Program-made: the position numbers and the translations under genes
The notes under the pieces: model-generated
Told to the model about the DNA's origin: nothing
Databases searched by the model: none
The model's input: the letters and a program-made list of their open reading frames with translations, nothing else
Origin: an uncultured Oscillibacter sp.
Lineage (GTDB): Bacteria > Bacillota > Clostridia > Oscillospirales > Oscillospiraceae
Assembly: GCA_910585385.1 (NCBI GenBank)
Contig: CAJUDV010000003.1
Location: forward strand, 1-16,924
Direction: 5' to 3'
Length of the DNA: 16,924 bases
Shown: one piece after another, positions 1 through 7,745 of the stretch
Layout of the letters: each line of letters opens with the position of its first letter
Numbering within the stretch: position 1 is the first letter of the stretch

Positions 1-49
1 CGTCCTCGTCGGTGACGGTGATAAAGGTGGGGCCGAACTCCTCGCTCAT
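1..49 (-). CDS. DUF1292-like protein, 5' end only
   Basis: Only the first 16 codons are in the window (MSEEFGPTFITVTDED), and the gene runs off the left edge. An acidic start reading FITVTDEDG-like is what DUF1292 (YrzB family) proteins usually have; these are small acidic proteins of unknown function common in Firmicutes. An AAGGAGGA ribosome binding site (complement of 56-63) sits at good spacing before the ATG, and a promoter lies at 85-113, so the start is well supported. The family call rests on very few residues. The gene diverges from the penicillin-binding protein gene. Confidence 0.6.
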   Translation of the reverse strand, partial: MSEEFGPTFITVTDED

Positions 50-84
50 AGGGCGTCCTCCTTCTGCCTCGTCGATTTTACTGT

Positions 85-113
85 ATTGTACATGACTTTT
101 TTCCGGATTGCAA
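85..113 (-). promoter_or_regulatory. Promoter of the DUF1292-like gene
   Basis: On the minus strand, TTGCAA (108-113) and TACAAT (85-90) are separated by exactly 17 bases, which fits a housekeeping sigma-A promoter. A TG directly precedes the -10 box. Transcription would start near 78, giving a leader of about 30 bases that contains the AAGGAGGA site. Confidence 0.65.
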
Positions 114-232
114 GGGCAGAACTTGTGAAAATAAGGAAAAGACAGTCCTTAGGATGGGATATATTCTGCGCAAAGCGGCGGAAATCATGCAAATTGGAAA
201 CTATTTTTCCGGAAAATACGACAATTTCAAAC

Positions 233-262
233 TTGACAGAGGATGGTACAATAATAAATATT
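233..262 (+). promoter_or_regulatory. Putative promoter of the PBP1A gene
   Basis: A perfect TTGACA lies at 233-238, followed 18 bases later by AATATT (257-262). A competing reading is the extended -10 TGGTACAAT at 244-252, which would need only a weak -35 near 224-230. Either way transcription starts about 95-110 bases before the TTG start codon. The 50-364 intergenic stretch holds two divergent promoters, this leader and a terminator-like hairpin; no gene is seen in it. Confidence 0.5.
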
Positions 263-313
263 ATGGTGAATTATAGGTATCCGCGGGAAGCTGCCTTCTC
301 AATTGGGACGGGC

Positions 314-339
314 CCGGGGCGGAGCCGACCGGATTTTTT
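314..339 (+). other. Terminator-like hairpin in the PBP1A leader
   Basis: CCGGGGC (314-320) can pair with GCC (324-326) plus CCGG (329-332), with a GGA loop and a two-base bulge. Six T residues follow (334-339), and the PBP1A ribosome binding site starts at 351. The stem is short, so it may be a weak attenuator or chance in GC-rich DNA. No known riboswitch class was recognised. Confidence 0.3.
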
Positions 340-350
340 AATTTTAGAAC

Positions 351-357
351 GGAGGTG
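351..357 (+). promoter_or_regulatory. Ribosome binding site that fixes the TTG start of PBP1A
   Basis: GGAGGTG matches the anti-Shine-Dalgarno sequence and lies seven bases before the TTG at 365. No comparable site precedes the in-frame ATG codons further upstream (from 86 on), and those would lie before the likely promoter. Confidence 0.8.
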
Positions 358-364
358 CCCTATT

Positions 365-3061
365 TTGGAGCACGAGAGAAGGCCGCGGGTGCCCCGGGAG
401 ACCGGCCGCTCAGGCGGCAGGCCCCGGAAGCGGCGGGGCGGCCCGGTCCGCACGGCGGCCGGGATCATTGGACGCGTACTGTTCGGAGTGTTTACAGTGG
501 CGCTGATCGGCGTTCTCACCGCCGGGATCTTCGCCTATATCTTCCTGCAGTATATCAACACCACCGTGGCCCCCAACCTGGCGGTGTCCATGGAGGACTA
601 TGAATTGGAACTCAGTTCCTTCATTTACTACCAGGACAAGGAGACGGGAGAGTGGGTGGAGTACCAGACCATCCACGGCGATGAGGACCGGATTCTTGTG
701 ACCTTTGACCAGATCCCCGACGCCATGTGGCAGGCGGCGGTGGCCATCGAGGATCACCGGTTCTTCCAGCACCACGGCGTAGATTGGTACCGGACCCTGG
801 GGGCGGTGAAGACTTTCCTGACGGGAGGAGACACTTTCGGCGCGTCCACCATCACCCAGCAGGTGCTGCGGAATATGACCGAGGACAAGGAGGTCACCAT
901 CAACCGCAAGATCCGGGAGATTATCCGGGCGCTGCAGTTTGAGAAGAACAACACCAAGGAGCAGATTCTCACCCGTTATCTCAATACCATCTATCTGGGC
1001 ATGGGCTGCTACGGCGTGCAGACAGCGGCTCAGTACTACTTCGGTAAGGATGTGTGGGACCTGGATGTGGCGGAGTGCGCCAGCATCATCGCCATCACCA
1101 ATAACCCCGAGCTCTACGGTCCCATGTCCACTATCACTATCACCCGGGAGGACGGTTCCACCACCACCCCACGGGCCGCCAACAAGAAGCGTCAGGGGTG
1201 GGTCCTGGACCGGATGGCCGGAGGAACTAACGGGGATGTTATAAACCCCAATACCGGCGTGCCCTATATCACCGAGGAGGAGCGGGACCGGTACAAGGCG
1301 GAGCCGCTGAACTTCACCAACGGCTCTGTGAAGGCGGATGAGCTGGTGGCCGAGGCCAATGCCAGCGCGGGCCGGAGCAGCATCAACAATTGGTTCGTGG
1401 AGCAGGTCATCTGGGACGTTTCCAGGGATCTGGCCGAAAAGTACGACATCAGCGACGGAGCGGCCCGGGACATCATGTACCGCAGCGGCTACAAGATCTA
1501 CACCACAATGGATCCGGAGATTCAGGACATCGCCGAGGCCGTCTATGCGGACCGAAGCAACCTGGACGTTACCTCCAAGAAGGGCCAGCCCATCCAGTCC
1601 GGCATCACCGTTATGGACCCCTACACCGGCAATGTGGTGGCCATCGTGGGCGCGATCGACCCCAAGGAGGGGAATCTTGTGAGCAACTACGCCACCATGA
1701 AAAAGCAGGTGGGCTCCTCCATGAAACCCCTGACGGCCTACGCCCCGGCCTTGGACGCCGGGACCATCACGCCGGCCTCCACCTTTGACAACTATCCCGT
1801 CCGGCTGGAGGGGGGAAGCCCATGGCCTAAAAACTCCCCCAACAAGTACACGGGCTGGACGTCGGTGCAGGAGGGGATCCGGCGGTCCATCAACACCATC
1901 GCCGTGCAGGCGCTGGAGTCGGTGGGCACGGTGGAGGCCTACGCCTTCGCCACGGAGAACCTGGGGCTGGACCTCCACCCCAACGACATGGCGCCCAGTC
2001 CCTTAGGTATGGGCGGACTGACCTACGGTCTGAACACCGTGGAGATGGCGGCGGCCTACTCCTGCTTTGTCAATAAGGGCATCTACAACAAGCCCCGCAC
2101 CTACACCTATGTGGAGGACTCTAAGGGCAATGTGATTCTGGAGAACGAGGCGGAGTCCCACGTGGCCATGAAGGAGACCACGGCCTACCTCATGACCAAG
2201 ATGCTGAACGCGGCGGCCACCACCGGCACCGGCGCCTCCGCCAGCTTCAGCGGCATGACCATCGCCGGCAAGACCGGTACCACCAACACCGCCTGCGACC
2301 GCTACTTTGCCGGCTATTCCCCCTATTACTGCGCGGCGGTTTGGACGGGCTTTAAGTCTGCCGAGCGCATCTCCTACAACGGCAACCCCGCCATCACCAT
2401 GTGGAAGAAGGTCATGCAGCAGATCCATGAGGATCTGCCCAACAAGTCCTTTGAAAAGCCGGAGAGCGGCCTGACCACTGTGACGGTCTGCGCCGACAGT
2501 GGAATGCTGTGTACGGACGCCTGTCACGCGGACATCCGTAAGGACCGGGCCGTCTCCTTTACGATCCCGACGGGAATGGGGCCCACGGAGCCGTGCACCC
2601 TTCACACCATGGCCAACTACTGCACTGAGGGCGAGTGCCTGGCCGGGGCCCTCTGTCCTGAGTCCTCCATTGTGGAGAAGGGCGTGCTGAACTATGAGCG
2701 GGAGGATTACGGCCCCAACATCTCGGCGGAGGACGACGCCTACCTGTTGGTGAACATCCAGAAGGCGGCGGCGGAGGCGGGCGGCTGTCCCTTCCACGGC
2801 GGCAACGGGATGCCCTACGACCCCGAGAATCCCAGCAGCCCCTATGACCCCAGTGATCCCAACGGTCCCTTTGATCCCAACTGGCAGCCGCCTGTGGAGC
2901 CCGTGGACCCAGGTGATACTACAGACCCCGGCGCCAACACGCCGGAGCCGGGCGGTGAGCCCCAGGAGCCCGCGGAGCCCGCGAATCCTCCGGCCACAGA
3001 TCCCGGCGCCGCCGGGGACGGAAACTGGTTCGACAATCTCTGGAACACCCCCGCGGCATGA
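365..3061 (+). CDS. Class A penicillin-binding protein (PBP1A-like, transglycosylase/transpeptidase)
   Basis: A bifunctional peptidoglycan synthase of 898 residues that polymerises and cross-links glycan strands outside the membrane. A basic cytoplasmic N-terminus (about 1-37) leads into one membrane anchor (about 38-61). The GT51 transglycosylase shows EDHRFF from E129, GASTITQQ at 159-166 and a KEQILTRYLNTIYLG block. The transpeptidase has all three motifs: SSMK with catalytic S451, SIN at 508-510 and KTGT at 636-639. A Cys-bearing segment follows (eight Cys between about 709 and 808), then a tail of about 90 residues rich in Pro, Asp and Gly. The TTG start is chosen because GGAGGTG sits seven bases upstream and the membrane anchor then lies at the usual place. 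An upstream in-frame ATG at 86 would add 93 non-homologous-looking residues. It is transcribed alone and ends at a perfect terminator. Confidence 0.93.
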   Translation: MEHERRPRVPRETGRSGGRPRKRRGGPVRTAAGIIGRVLFGVFTVALIGVLTAGIFAYIFLQYINTTVAPNLAVSMEDYELELSSFIYYQDKETGEWVEYQTIHGDEDRILVTFDQIPDAMWQAAVAIEDHRFFQHHGVDWYRTLGAVKTFLTGGDTFGASTITQQVLRNMTEDKEVTINRKIREIIRALQFEKNNTKEQILTRYLNTIYLGMGCYGVQTAAQYYFGKDVWDLDVAECASIIAITNNPELYGPMSTITITREDGSTTTPRAANKKRQGWVLDRMAGGTNGDVINPNTGVPYITEEERDRYKAEPLNFTNGSVKADELVAEANASAGRSSINNWFVEQVIWDVSRDLAEKYDISDGAARDIMYRSGYKIYTTMDPEIQDIAEAVYADRSNLDVTSKKGQPIQSGITVMDPYTGNVVAIVGAIDPKEGNLVSNYATMKKQVGSSMKPLTAYAPALDAGTITPASTFDNYPVRLEGGSPWPKNSPNKYTGWTSVQEGIRRSINTIAVQALESVGTVEAYAFATENLGLDLHPNDMAPSPLGMGGLTYGLNTVEMAAAYSCFVNKGIYNKPRTYTYVEDSKGNVILENEAESHVAMKETTAYLMTKMLNAAATTGTGASASFSGMTIAGKTGTTNTACDRYFAGYSPYYCAAVWTGFKSAERISYNGNPAITMWKKVMQQIHEDLPNKSFEKPESGLTTVTVCADSGMLCTDACHADIRKDRAVSFTIPTGMGPTEPCTLHTMANYCTEGECLAGALCPESSIVEKGVLNYEREDYGPNISAEDDAYLLVNIQKAAAEAGGCPFHGGNGMPYDPENPSSPYDPSDPNGPFDPNWQPPVEPVDPGDTTDPGANTPEPGGEPQEPAEPANPPATDPGAAGDGNWFDNLWNTPAA

Positions 3062-3063
3062 CG

Positions 3064-3098
3064 ACAGCCCCACGGCCTGTGGCCGTGGGGCTGTTTTT
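3064..3098 (+). terminator. Intrinsic terminator after PBP1A
   Basis: A perfect 14-bp stem (3064-3077 with 3081-3094) with a TGT loop is followed by a run of T. It begins two bases after the PBP1A stop codon. The same hairpin lies just past the end of the convergent mogA-like gene, but on the minus strand it lacks a T-run, so it mainly serves the plus strand. Confidence 0.92.
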
Positions 3099-3104
3099 GT
3101 CCAG

Positions 3105-3608
3105 TCATTCAGCGGAAGATTCAGCGGCGCAGTCTGCCGGGCGGCCGGAGAGCATCTCCAATCCGTGGGCCAGGGCGGGGAGGACGGCCTCCAGATTTTC
3201 CCGGGCGGCCTTGGGAGAGCCGGGGAGATTGACAATCAGGGTTCCGTGCCGGATGCCCGCCTGGGCCCGGGAGAGCATGGCCCGGTTCGTCACTCCCATA
3301 GAGGCGCGGCGCATGGCCTCGGGGATGCCGGGGGTTAGACGGGTGCAGACCGCCAGAGTGGCCTCCGGCGTCACGTCCCGGGGGGAAAAGCCGGTGCCGC
3401 CGGTGGTGAGCAGCAGCTGGACGGATCCGGCGCCTGCGATTTCTCGCAGAATCTGCTCAATTCTAGGCTGTTCATCCGGCACAATGGCGGTTTGGACCAC
3501 CTGGTATCCGGCGTCTTTCAGGAGTTCCGCCACCAGCGGCCCGGCACTGTCCGGGCGCTCACCCCGGAAGCAGCGATCACTGACAGTCAGAACAGCGGCG
3601 TTGAACAT
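3105..3608 (-). CDS. mogA: MogA/MoaB-family molybdopterin adenylyltransferase
   Basis: A protein of 167 residues, the usual size of stand-alone MogA/MoaB proteins, which activate molybdopterin by adenylylation before molybdate insertion. The family signature is visible: AVLTVSDRC near the N-terminus, LLLTTGGTGFSPRD at about 65-78 with the TTGGTG loop (68-73), and RDVTPEA at 77-83. The ATG is preceded by AAAGGAGG at good spacing. It is the last gene of the minus-strand molybdenum cluster, 14 bases after modC, and converges on the PBP1A terminator. Sequence alone does not separate MogA (adenylyltransferase) from MoaB, so the symbol is a family-level choice. Confidence 0.88.
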   Translation of the reverse strand: MFNAAVLTVSDRCFRGERPDSAGPLVAELLKDAGYQVVQTAIVPDEQPRIEQILREIAGAGSVQLLLTTGGTGFSPRDVTPEATLAVCTRLTPGIPEAMRRASMGVTNRAMLSRAQAGIRHGTLIVNLPGSPKAARENLEAVLPALAHGLEMLSGRPADCAAESSAE

Positions 3609-3622
3609 GGGATTTTCCTCCT

Positions 3623-4672
3623 TTATGCTTTTCGCAGAAACAGGATATTCTCCGGAGCGACGGAGACGGTGAGGCCTGCCTCGTGGGGGAGGACCTCCCA
3701 GACAGTCCGGTCCAGCTCCATGCGGAGGGGGGGAGCACCGGGGGCGGCGTCTGTTGGCCGCAGGAGGACCACGGTGGAAAACATGTCCCGGATGGCCCGG
3801 TCCACACGGCAGGAGAACGCGTTTCGGGTCTCCGGCTTCGCCGGGAGCAGATGCTGGGCCCGGATGCCTGCCAGCCGGATATACTCCGGCACGGGCCGTC
3901 CGCAGTCCAGAGTGACACCCCAGCTGGGAATTTGGACGGTGGTGCCCGCCGGAAGGACGTCCACAAGATTTTCGCATCCCGAGAGGCGGGCGGCGGCCTC
4001 TGTGTCCGGATGGCGGAGCAGATCCTCCAGGGTGCGTATGCCCTGAGAGCGGCCGCGGTCTATCAAACAGACCTGACGGCAATTTCGGAACACCTCTTCC
4101 CGGTCATGGGAGACCCACAGCGCCGTGCCTTGAAAGTGCTCCAGCGTCTCCGCCAGTTCCAGCTCCAGCTGGCGTTTCAGGAAGCTGTCCAGGGCGGAGA
4201 GGGGTTCATCCAGCAATATGGCCCGGGGCTCCGCGGCCAGGATACGGGCCAGGGCTGCGCGCTGCTGTTGTCCGCCGGAGAGCTGTCTGGGGCGCAGCTC
4301 CGCGGCATCCTCCAGGCAAAAACGGCGGAGCAGGTCTCCGGTGCGGGCATGGCGGCAAGCCCTGTTTTGGATGACAGCGGCGATGTTTTGCCGGACAGTC
4401 ATATTGGGAAACAGGGCATACTGCTGGAAGAGATAGCCGGTCCGCCGCCGCTGGGGCGGCAGGTTGATTCTGGCGGCGCTGTCGAAGAGGGTGACGCCGT
4501 CCAGCTCGATTCTCCCTTCGTCTGGAGTCATGATTCCGGCGATGCACCGCAGCGTCACGGACTTTCCGCAGCCGGAGGCCCCAAGAAGGGCTAGAACGCC
4601 CTCTTCGGTCTCAAACTGGACCTCCAGATGAAAGCCGCCCAGGCGTTTTTGGATGTTGACAGACAGGGCCAT
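3623..4672 (-). CDS. modC: Molybdate ABC transporter ATP-binding protein
   Basis: The ATPase of the ModABC molybdate importer, 349 residues, close to the family norm of about 350. The nucleotide-binding domain shows Walker A GASGCGKS (31-38), a Q-loop in the LFQQYALFPNMTV stretch (about 81-93), signature LSGGQQQR (131-138), Walker B AILLDEP (151-157, catalytic E156) and the H-loop SHD with H189. The C-terminal part (about 230-349) is where ModC proteins carry a TOBE/Mop domain, which binds oxyanion and can regulate transport; here it is divergent and called by position. The ATG overlaps the TGA of modB by one base, which points to coupled translation. Confidence 0.93.
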   Translation of the reverse strand: MALSVNIQKRLGGFHLEVQFETEEGVLALLGASGCGKSVTLRCIAGIMTPDEGRIELDGVTLFDSAARINLPPQRRRTGYLFQQYALFPNMTVRQNIAAVIQNRACRHARTGDLLRRFCLEDAAELRPRQLSGGQQQRAALARILAAEPRAILLDEPLSALDSFLKRQLELELAETLEHFQGTALWVSHDREEVFRNCRQVCLIDRGRSQGIRTLEDLLRHPDTEAAARLSGCENLVDVLPAGTTVQIPSWGVTLDCGRPVPEYIRLAGIRAQHLLPAKPETRNAFSCRVDRAIRDMFSTVVLLRPTDAAPGAPPLRMELDRTVWEVLPHEAGLTVSVAPENILFLRKA

Positions 4673-5352
4673 CAGCCGCCGCCCCCCTTTTTTTCGCTCT
4701 GCTGCCGGGTCTCCAGCAGATTCAGCGCCAGCAGAAACAGGGCGGAGAGGGCGATGTTCACCAGCACCCACCTCATGGCTCCGCTGTCGTCGCCGGTGCG
4801 CCAGAGCTGGTAGACGGTGGTGGAGATGGTAGCGGTGCGGCCCGGGGTATACCCCGCGATCATGGAGGTGGCGCCGTATTCCCCCAGCGCCCGGGCGAAG
4901 GACAGCACGGTCCCCGCCAGAATTCCCTGGCGGCAGCAGGGCATTTGCACCCGCCAGAAGAGGTAGGTATTGGAGAGGCTCAGGGTCTGGCCCGCCTCTA
5001 TCAGGGTCATGTCAAAGCTCTCAAAGGCTCCCCGGGCCGTGCGGTACATCAGCGGAAAGGCCACCACCACGGCGGCGAAGACGGCAGACCACCAGGTCAT
5101 CACCAGGCGGAGGCCGAAGACGCGCTGGAACCATTCCCCCAGGGGGCGCCGGGGACCCAGCAGCATCAGCAGCAGCCAGCCCACCACAGTGGGCGGCAAT
5201 ACCAGAGGCAGGGTCAGAACCACGTCCAGCACACCCTTTGCCAGCTGGGGGAGCTTGGCGGCGGCATGGGCGGCGAAGATCCCCAGGAAGAACACCGCCG
5301 CAGTGGAGATCGCGGCGATCCGGATGGAGTTGTAGAGGGGATACCAGTCCAT
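4672..5352 (-). CDS. modB: Molybdate ABC transporter permease
   Basis: Membrane channel subunit of ModABC, 226 residues, with about five hydrophobic segments. It has the EAA-type cytoplasmic loop that docks on ModC (about 119-138, starting EAGQTLSLSNTYLFW and ending in VQMP), and the RALGEYGATSMIAG stretch typical of ModB. The ATG at 5352 is preceded by CCAGGAGG at good spacing; an in-frame upstream start at 5403 would overlap modA and lacks support. It lies 16 bases after modA and overlaps modC by one base. Confidence 0.92.
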   Translation of the reverse strand: MDWYPLYNSIRIAAISTAAVFFLGIFAAHAAAKLPQLAKGVLDVVLTLPLVLPPTVVGWLLLMLLGPRRPLGEWFQRVFGLRLVMTWWSAVFAAVVVAFPLMYRTARGAFESFDMTLIEAGQTLSLSNTYLFWRVQMPCCRQGILAGTVLSFARALGEYGATSMIAGYTPGRTATISTTVYQLWRTGDDSGAMRWVLVNIALSALFLLALNLLETRQQSEKKGGGG

Positions 5353-5368
5353 AGGAGCCTCCTGGAGA

Positions 5369-6160
5369 CTATTTGTTGAGTGGTGTGAAGCCGGCGCGGG
5401 CAAAGACGTCCCCGGCCTCCGGCGTGGCCAGAAAGTCCAGAAAGGCCCGGGCCTCCTCCGGATGGGCGGCGTCTTTCAGCATGGCGGCGGGATAGATCAC
5501 CTGGCCGCACATCTCCGCTGTGGCCTCGTCTGTGGCGGTGAGCCCGGCGGAGAGGGCGTCGGTGGCGTAGATGACGCCGCAGTCCACCATGCCCTCGGAG
5601 ACCTGGGTGGCGACTTCTTTTACGTTGGAACCGCAGGTCAAAACGCCGGAACCGGCCAGGACGGCCTCCGCCAGGCCATAGTACGAAAAAATCTTCTGAG
5701 TGTACTGCCCTGCCGGCACATCGCTGTTGCCGGCGGCCAAGAGCACATCTCCGCGCTCCAGCAGCTCCGCCAGCCGGTCAAAGGAGGTGACGCCGCCGGG
5801 ATTTCCCTCCGGCACCGCCAGGACCACCTTGTTTTCCAGCAGGTCCAGCCGGGTACCCTCCATCAGGGAACCGGACTCCTCCAGGGCGTTCATCTGTTTA
5901 GGGGCGGCGGAGATAAAGAGGTCGCAGTTCGCCCCTTCCTGGATCTGGGTTAGCAGAGCGCCGGAGGAGTCGTAGGTTGGAACGACGGCGACGTTGGGGA
6001 CCGCGTCCTGATATAGGCCGATGACCTGGTCCAATGCCTCCATCATGGAGGAGGCGGCGAAAACATGGAGCTCCGCAGTGCCGCCGGCGGGAGATTCTGT
6101 TCCGCCGCAGGCGGAGAGGGACAGAGCCAGCGCTAGAATCAGCGGGAGAATTTTTTTCAT
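5369..6160 (-). CDS. modA: Molybdate-binding lipoprotein of the ABC transporter
   Basis: Substrate-binding protein that captures molybdate (or tungstate) outside the membrane, 263 residues. A lipoprotein signal peptide with lipobox LSAC puts the lipidated Cys at residue 18. The mature part begins LHVFAASSMMEALDQV, the usual ModA opening in which the AAS serines contact the oxyanion. YDSSGALLTQI and the DVPAGQY motif are further ModA marks. The ATG at 6160 has GAGGGGAA upstream and gives a standard signal peptide; longer starts would place extra residues before it. It is first of the modABC-mogA group and is separated by 124 bases from the gene before it, so it may have its own weak promoter or be read through from moaA. 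Confidence 0.93.
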   Translation of the reverse strand: MKKILPLILALALSLSACGGTESPAGGTAELHVFAASSMMEALDQVIGLYQDAVPNVAVVPTYDSSGALLTQIQEGANCDLFISAAPKQMNALEESGSLMEGTRLDLLENKVVLAVPEGNPGGVTSFDRLAELLERGDVLLAAGNSDVPAGQYTQKIFSYYGLAEAVLAGSGVLTCGSNVKEVATQVSEGMVDCGVIYATDALSAGLTATDEATAEMCGQVIYPAAMLKDAAHPEEARAFLDFLATPEAGDVFARAGFTPLNK

Positions 6161-6248
6161 ACGATTTCCCCTCATTCCGGTATGACGGAGACGCTTTTGC
6201 GGATAGAAAACCCGGTTCATGACGCGCAATTAAGAAAGGCGGGATTTG

Positions 6249-6286
6249 AAAGAGCGAGGCGGCGGTTCTCCGCCTGCGCTCTTTTT
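6249..6286. terminator. Hairpin between the MoeA-like gene and modA
   Basis: A stem of 14 pairs with a one-base bulge (6249-6262 with 6270-6284) and a seven-base loop. The T-rich tail (6280-6290) is on the plus strand, whereas the genes on both sides run on the minus strand, where only three T follow the stem. It may be a leaky stop or RNA stabiliser within the molybdenum operon. The rest of the 6161-6284 gap shows no convincing promoter. Confidence 0.55.
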
Positions 6287-7304
6287 ATTTTCCAAAGGGG
6301 CAGACGGGCCAGCGGCAGGGCTTGCAGCCCAGGCACAGTCCGCCCTCGCACATGGCGGCGATGTCCGAGCGGGTGATCTCCACCCCCGCCGCGATGCGGG
6401 GCAGAACCAGGTCAAAGACTGTGGCCCCGGCGTACATGACGCATCCCGGCAGGCCCAGCACAGGGGTTCCGTCGGAGAAGTACCCCACCAGAAGCATGGC
6501 CCCGGGGAGTACCGGTGCGCCGTAGGAGACGATCCGCGCTCCGGCGGCTCGGATGCCGCCGGGGGTGTTGTCGTCCGGGTCCACGCTCATGCCGCCGGTG
6601 CAGAGAATCAGCTCCGCGCCGGTTTTCCGAACCTCGGTGATGGCGTTTGCCACGTTTTCCACGCCGTCGCCGGAGTAGGAGACGGCCAGCGTGTCGATGC
6701 CAAAGGCCGCCAGCTTATCCCGTACCACCGGGGTGAAGGTGTCCTGGATCAGGCCGGATTTTACCTCGCTGCCGGTGGCCACGATGGCGGCGGTCCTCAG
6801 CTTCCAGGGCAGCAGTTTCAGAAGGGGAGCGGGGCCCGCGGCGTTTTCCGCCCCTTGGAGCTTCTCCTCCGGGATCACCAGCGGGATGACCCGGGTTCCC
6901 GCCAGCTTGTCTCCTCTGCGGACGGCGGTGTTCCCATGGCGGGTGGCGATCATCATGTCCTCCGTGGAGTTGACGGCCAGCAGGCGCGCCGAGTCCACCT
7001 GAAACAGTCCGTCACAGGCGGCGGTCAGCTCAATCTTGCCCTCCTTAACCGGGCTCCGCTCCATGCGGTCATTGATGCAGAGGGCGCAGAGCCGCTCCGC
7101 GGCGTCGTTTTCGTGGACCATGCCGGGGACCATCTCCCAGACATAGAGGTGCTCCTTGCCCATGGACAGTAGGACGGGGATGTCCTCCTCCGTCACCACA
7201 TGGCCCTTGCGGAAGCGGGCGTCCTTATACGTGTCCTTGATGATCTGGGTCAGGTCGTGACAGAGCACATGACCCGCGGCGTCAACGGTATGAATGAGTT
7301 TCAC
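6285..7304 (-). CDS. MoeA-like molybdopterin-binding protein with C-terminal Cys cluster
   Basis: A 339-residue protein of the MoeA/MogA superfamily found beside molybdenum hydroxylase maturation genes in Clostridia. The N-terminal half (about 1-165) is the clostridial-type domain with GHVLCHDLTQI and FRKGHVVTEEDIPVLL. The second half (about 170-310) is a molybdopterin-binding fold with IVATGSEVKSG, LILCTGGMSVDPDD and VLGLPGCVMYAGATVFD. The last 21 residues hold five Cys (319, 324, 327, 330, 335) in a Cx4Cx2Cx2Cx4C pattern not found in classical MoeA. The start is GTG, overlapping the TGA of the MOSC gene in a GTGA, with GGAGGG upstream. It probably binds molybdopterin or its adenylated form; the exact step is not known. 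No separate canonical moeA is present in the window. Confidence 0.85.
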   Translation of the reverse strand: MKLIHTVDAAGHVLCHDLTQIIKDTYKDARFRKGHVVTEEDIPVLLSMGKEHLYVWEMVPGMVHENDAAERLCALCINDRMERSPVKEGKIELTAACDGLFQVDSARLLAVNSTEDMMIATRHGNTAVRRGDKLAGTRVIPLVIPEEKLQGAENAAGPAPLLKLLPWKLRTAAIVATGSEVKSGLIQDTFTPVVRDKLAAFGIDTLAVSYSGDGVENVANAITEVRKTGAELILCTGGMSVDPDDNTPGGIRAAGARIVSYGAPVLPGAMLLVGYFSDGTPVLGLPGCVMYAGATVFDLVLPRIAAGVEITRSDIAAMCEGGLCLGCKPCRWPVCPFGK

Positions 7305-7744
7305 TTGCTGCCCTCCAGACGTTCGATCTCATCTCCGGGCCGGACATTGCCCTCCCGGACCACCACGGCGAAGATGCCCTCGGTAGGCATGACGCATTGG
7401 CCCACGGCCTTTTTGATGGCGCAGTCGCTGTGGCACTCCTTGCCGATCTGGGTGACCTCCACCTCCGTCTCACCGATTCGAAGCCGGGTTCCCACGGGCA
7501 GGGATTTCAGATCAATTCCAACGGTGTTGATGTTCTCCGCGAAGACTCCGGCGTCCAGGGGCAGGGGTGAGACAGCCCGCATGGTGTCGATACTCTCCTC
7601 CGCCAGAAGGCTGATCTGCCGGTGCCAGTCTCCGGCGTGGGCGTCCCCCACAATGCCGTGGCGGAGCTTTAGGTGAATTTTTGGAACAGGGCGCTTCCGC
7701 TCTCCTTTTTTCTCGCTGATGTTGACTGATACAACCTTTGCCAT
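7301..7744 (-). CDS. MOSC domain protein
   Basis: A stand-alone MOSC domain of 147 residues. MOSC domains occur in molybdenum cofactor sulfurases and molybdenum enzymes and are thought to bind the cofactor or carry sulfur on a conserved Cys. Visible marks are GIVGDAHAG (30-38), VFAENINT and the cluster GKECHSDCAI to GQCVMP with C104, C108 and C117. It starts one base after the moaC stop, with GGAGGAA inside the end of moaC, and overlaps the next gene by four bases, so it is firmly in the operon. Its setting beside selenium genes allows a role in sulfur or selenium delivery, but that is inference. Confidence 0.9.
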   Translation of the reverse strand: MAKVVSVNISEKKGERKRPVPKIHLKLRHGIVGDAHAGDWHRQISLLAEESIDTMRAVSPLPLDAGVFAENINTVGIDLKSLPVGTRLRIGETEVEVTQIGKECHSDCAIKKAVGQCVMPTEGIFAVVVREGNVRPGDEIERLEGSK

Positions 7745-7745
7745 G

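Noticed and set aside
271..340. T-box riboswitch before PBP1A
   Set aside because: Only a short T-box-like stretch is seen. Stem I and the rest are absent if the TTGACA promoter at 233 is used, and a penicillin-binding protein gene is not a usual T-box target.
86..364. N-terminal extension of PBP1A to an upstream ATG
   Set aside because: It would begin before the likely promoter, has no ribosome site, and adds 93 residues before the normal basic tail and membrane anchor. The TTG at 365 has a near-perfect site.
410..1978. Long open frame on the minus strand inside the PBP1A gene
   Set aside because: It is antisense to a complete gene with all catalytic motifs. Its translation is rich in Gly, Val, His and Arg without any known domain, as expected for the complement of GC-rich codons.
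2003..3235. Minus-strand open frame covering the 3' end of PBP1A and its terminator
   Set aside because: It reads through the perfect terminator and overlaps mogA in another frame. No domain or ribosome site supports it.
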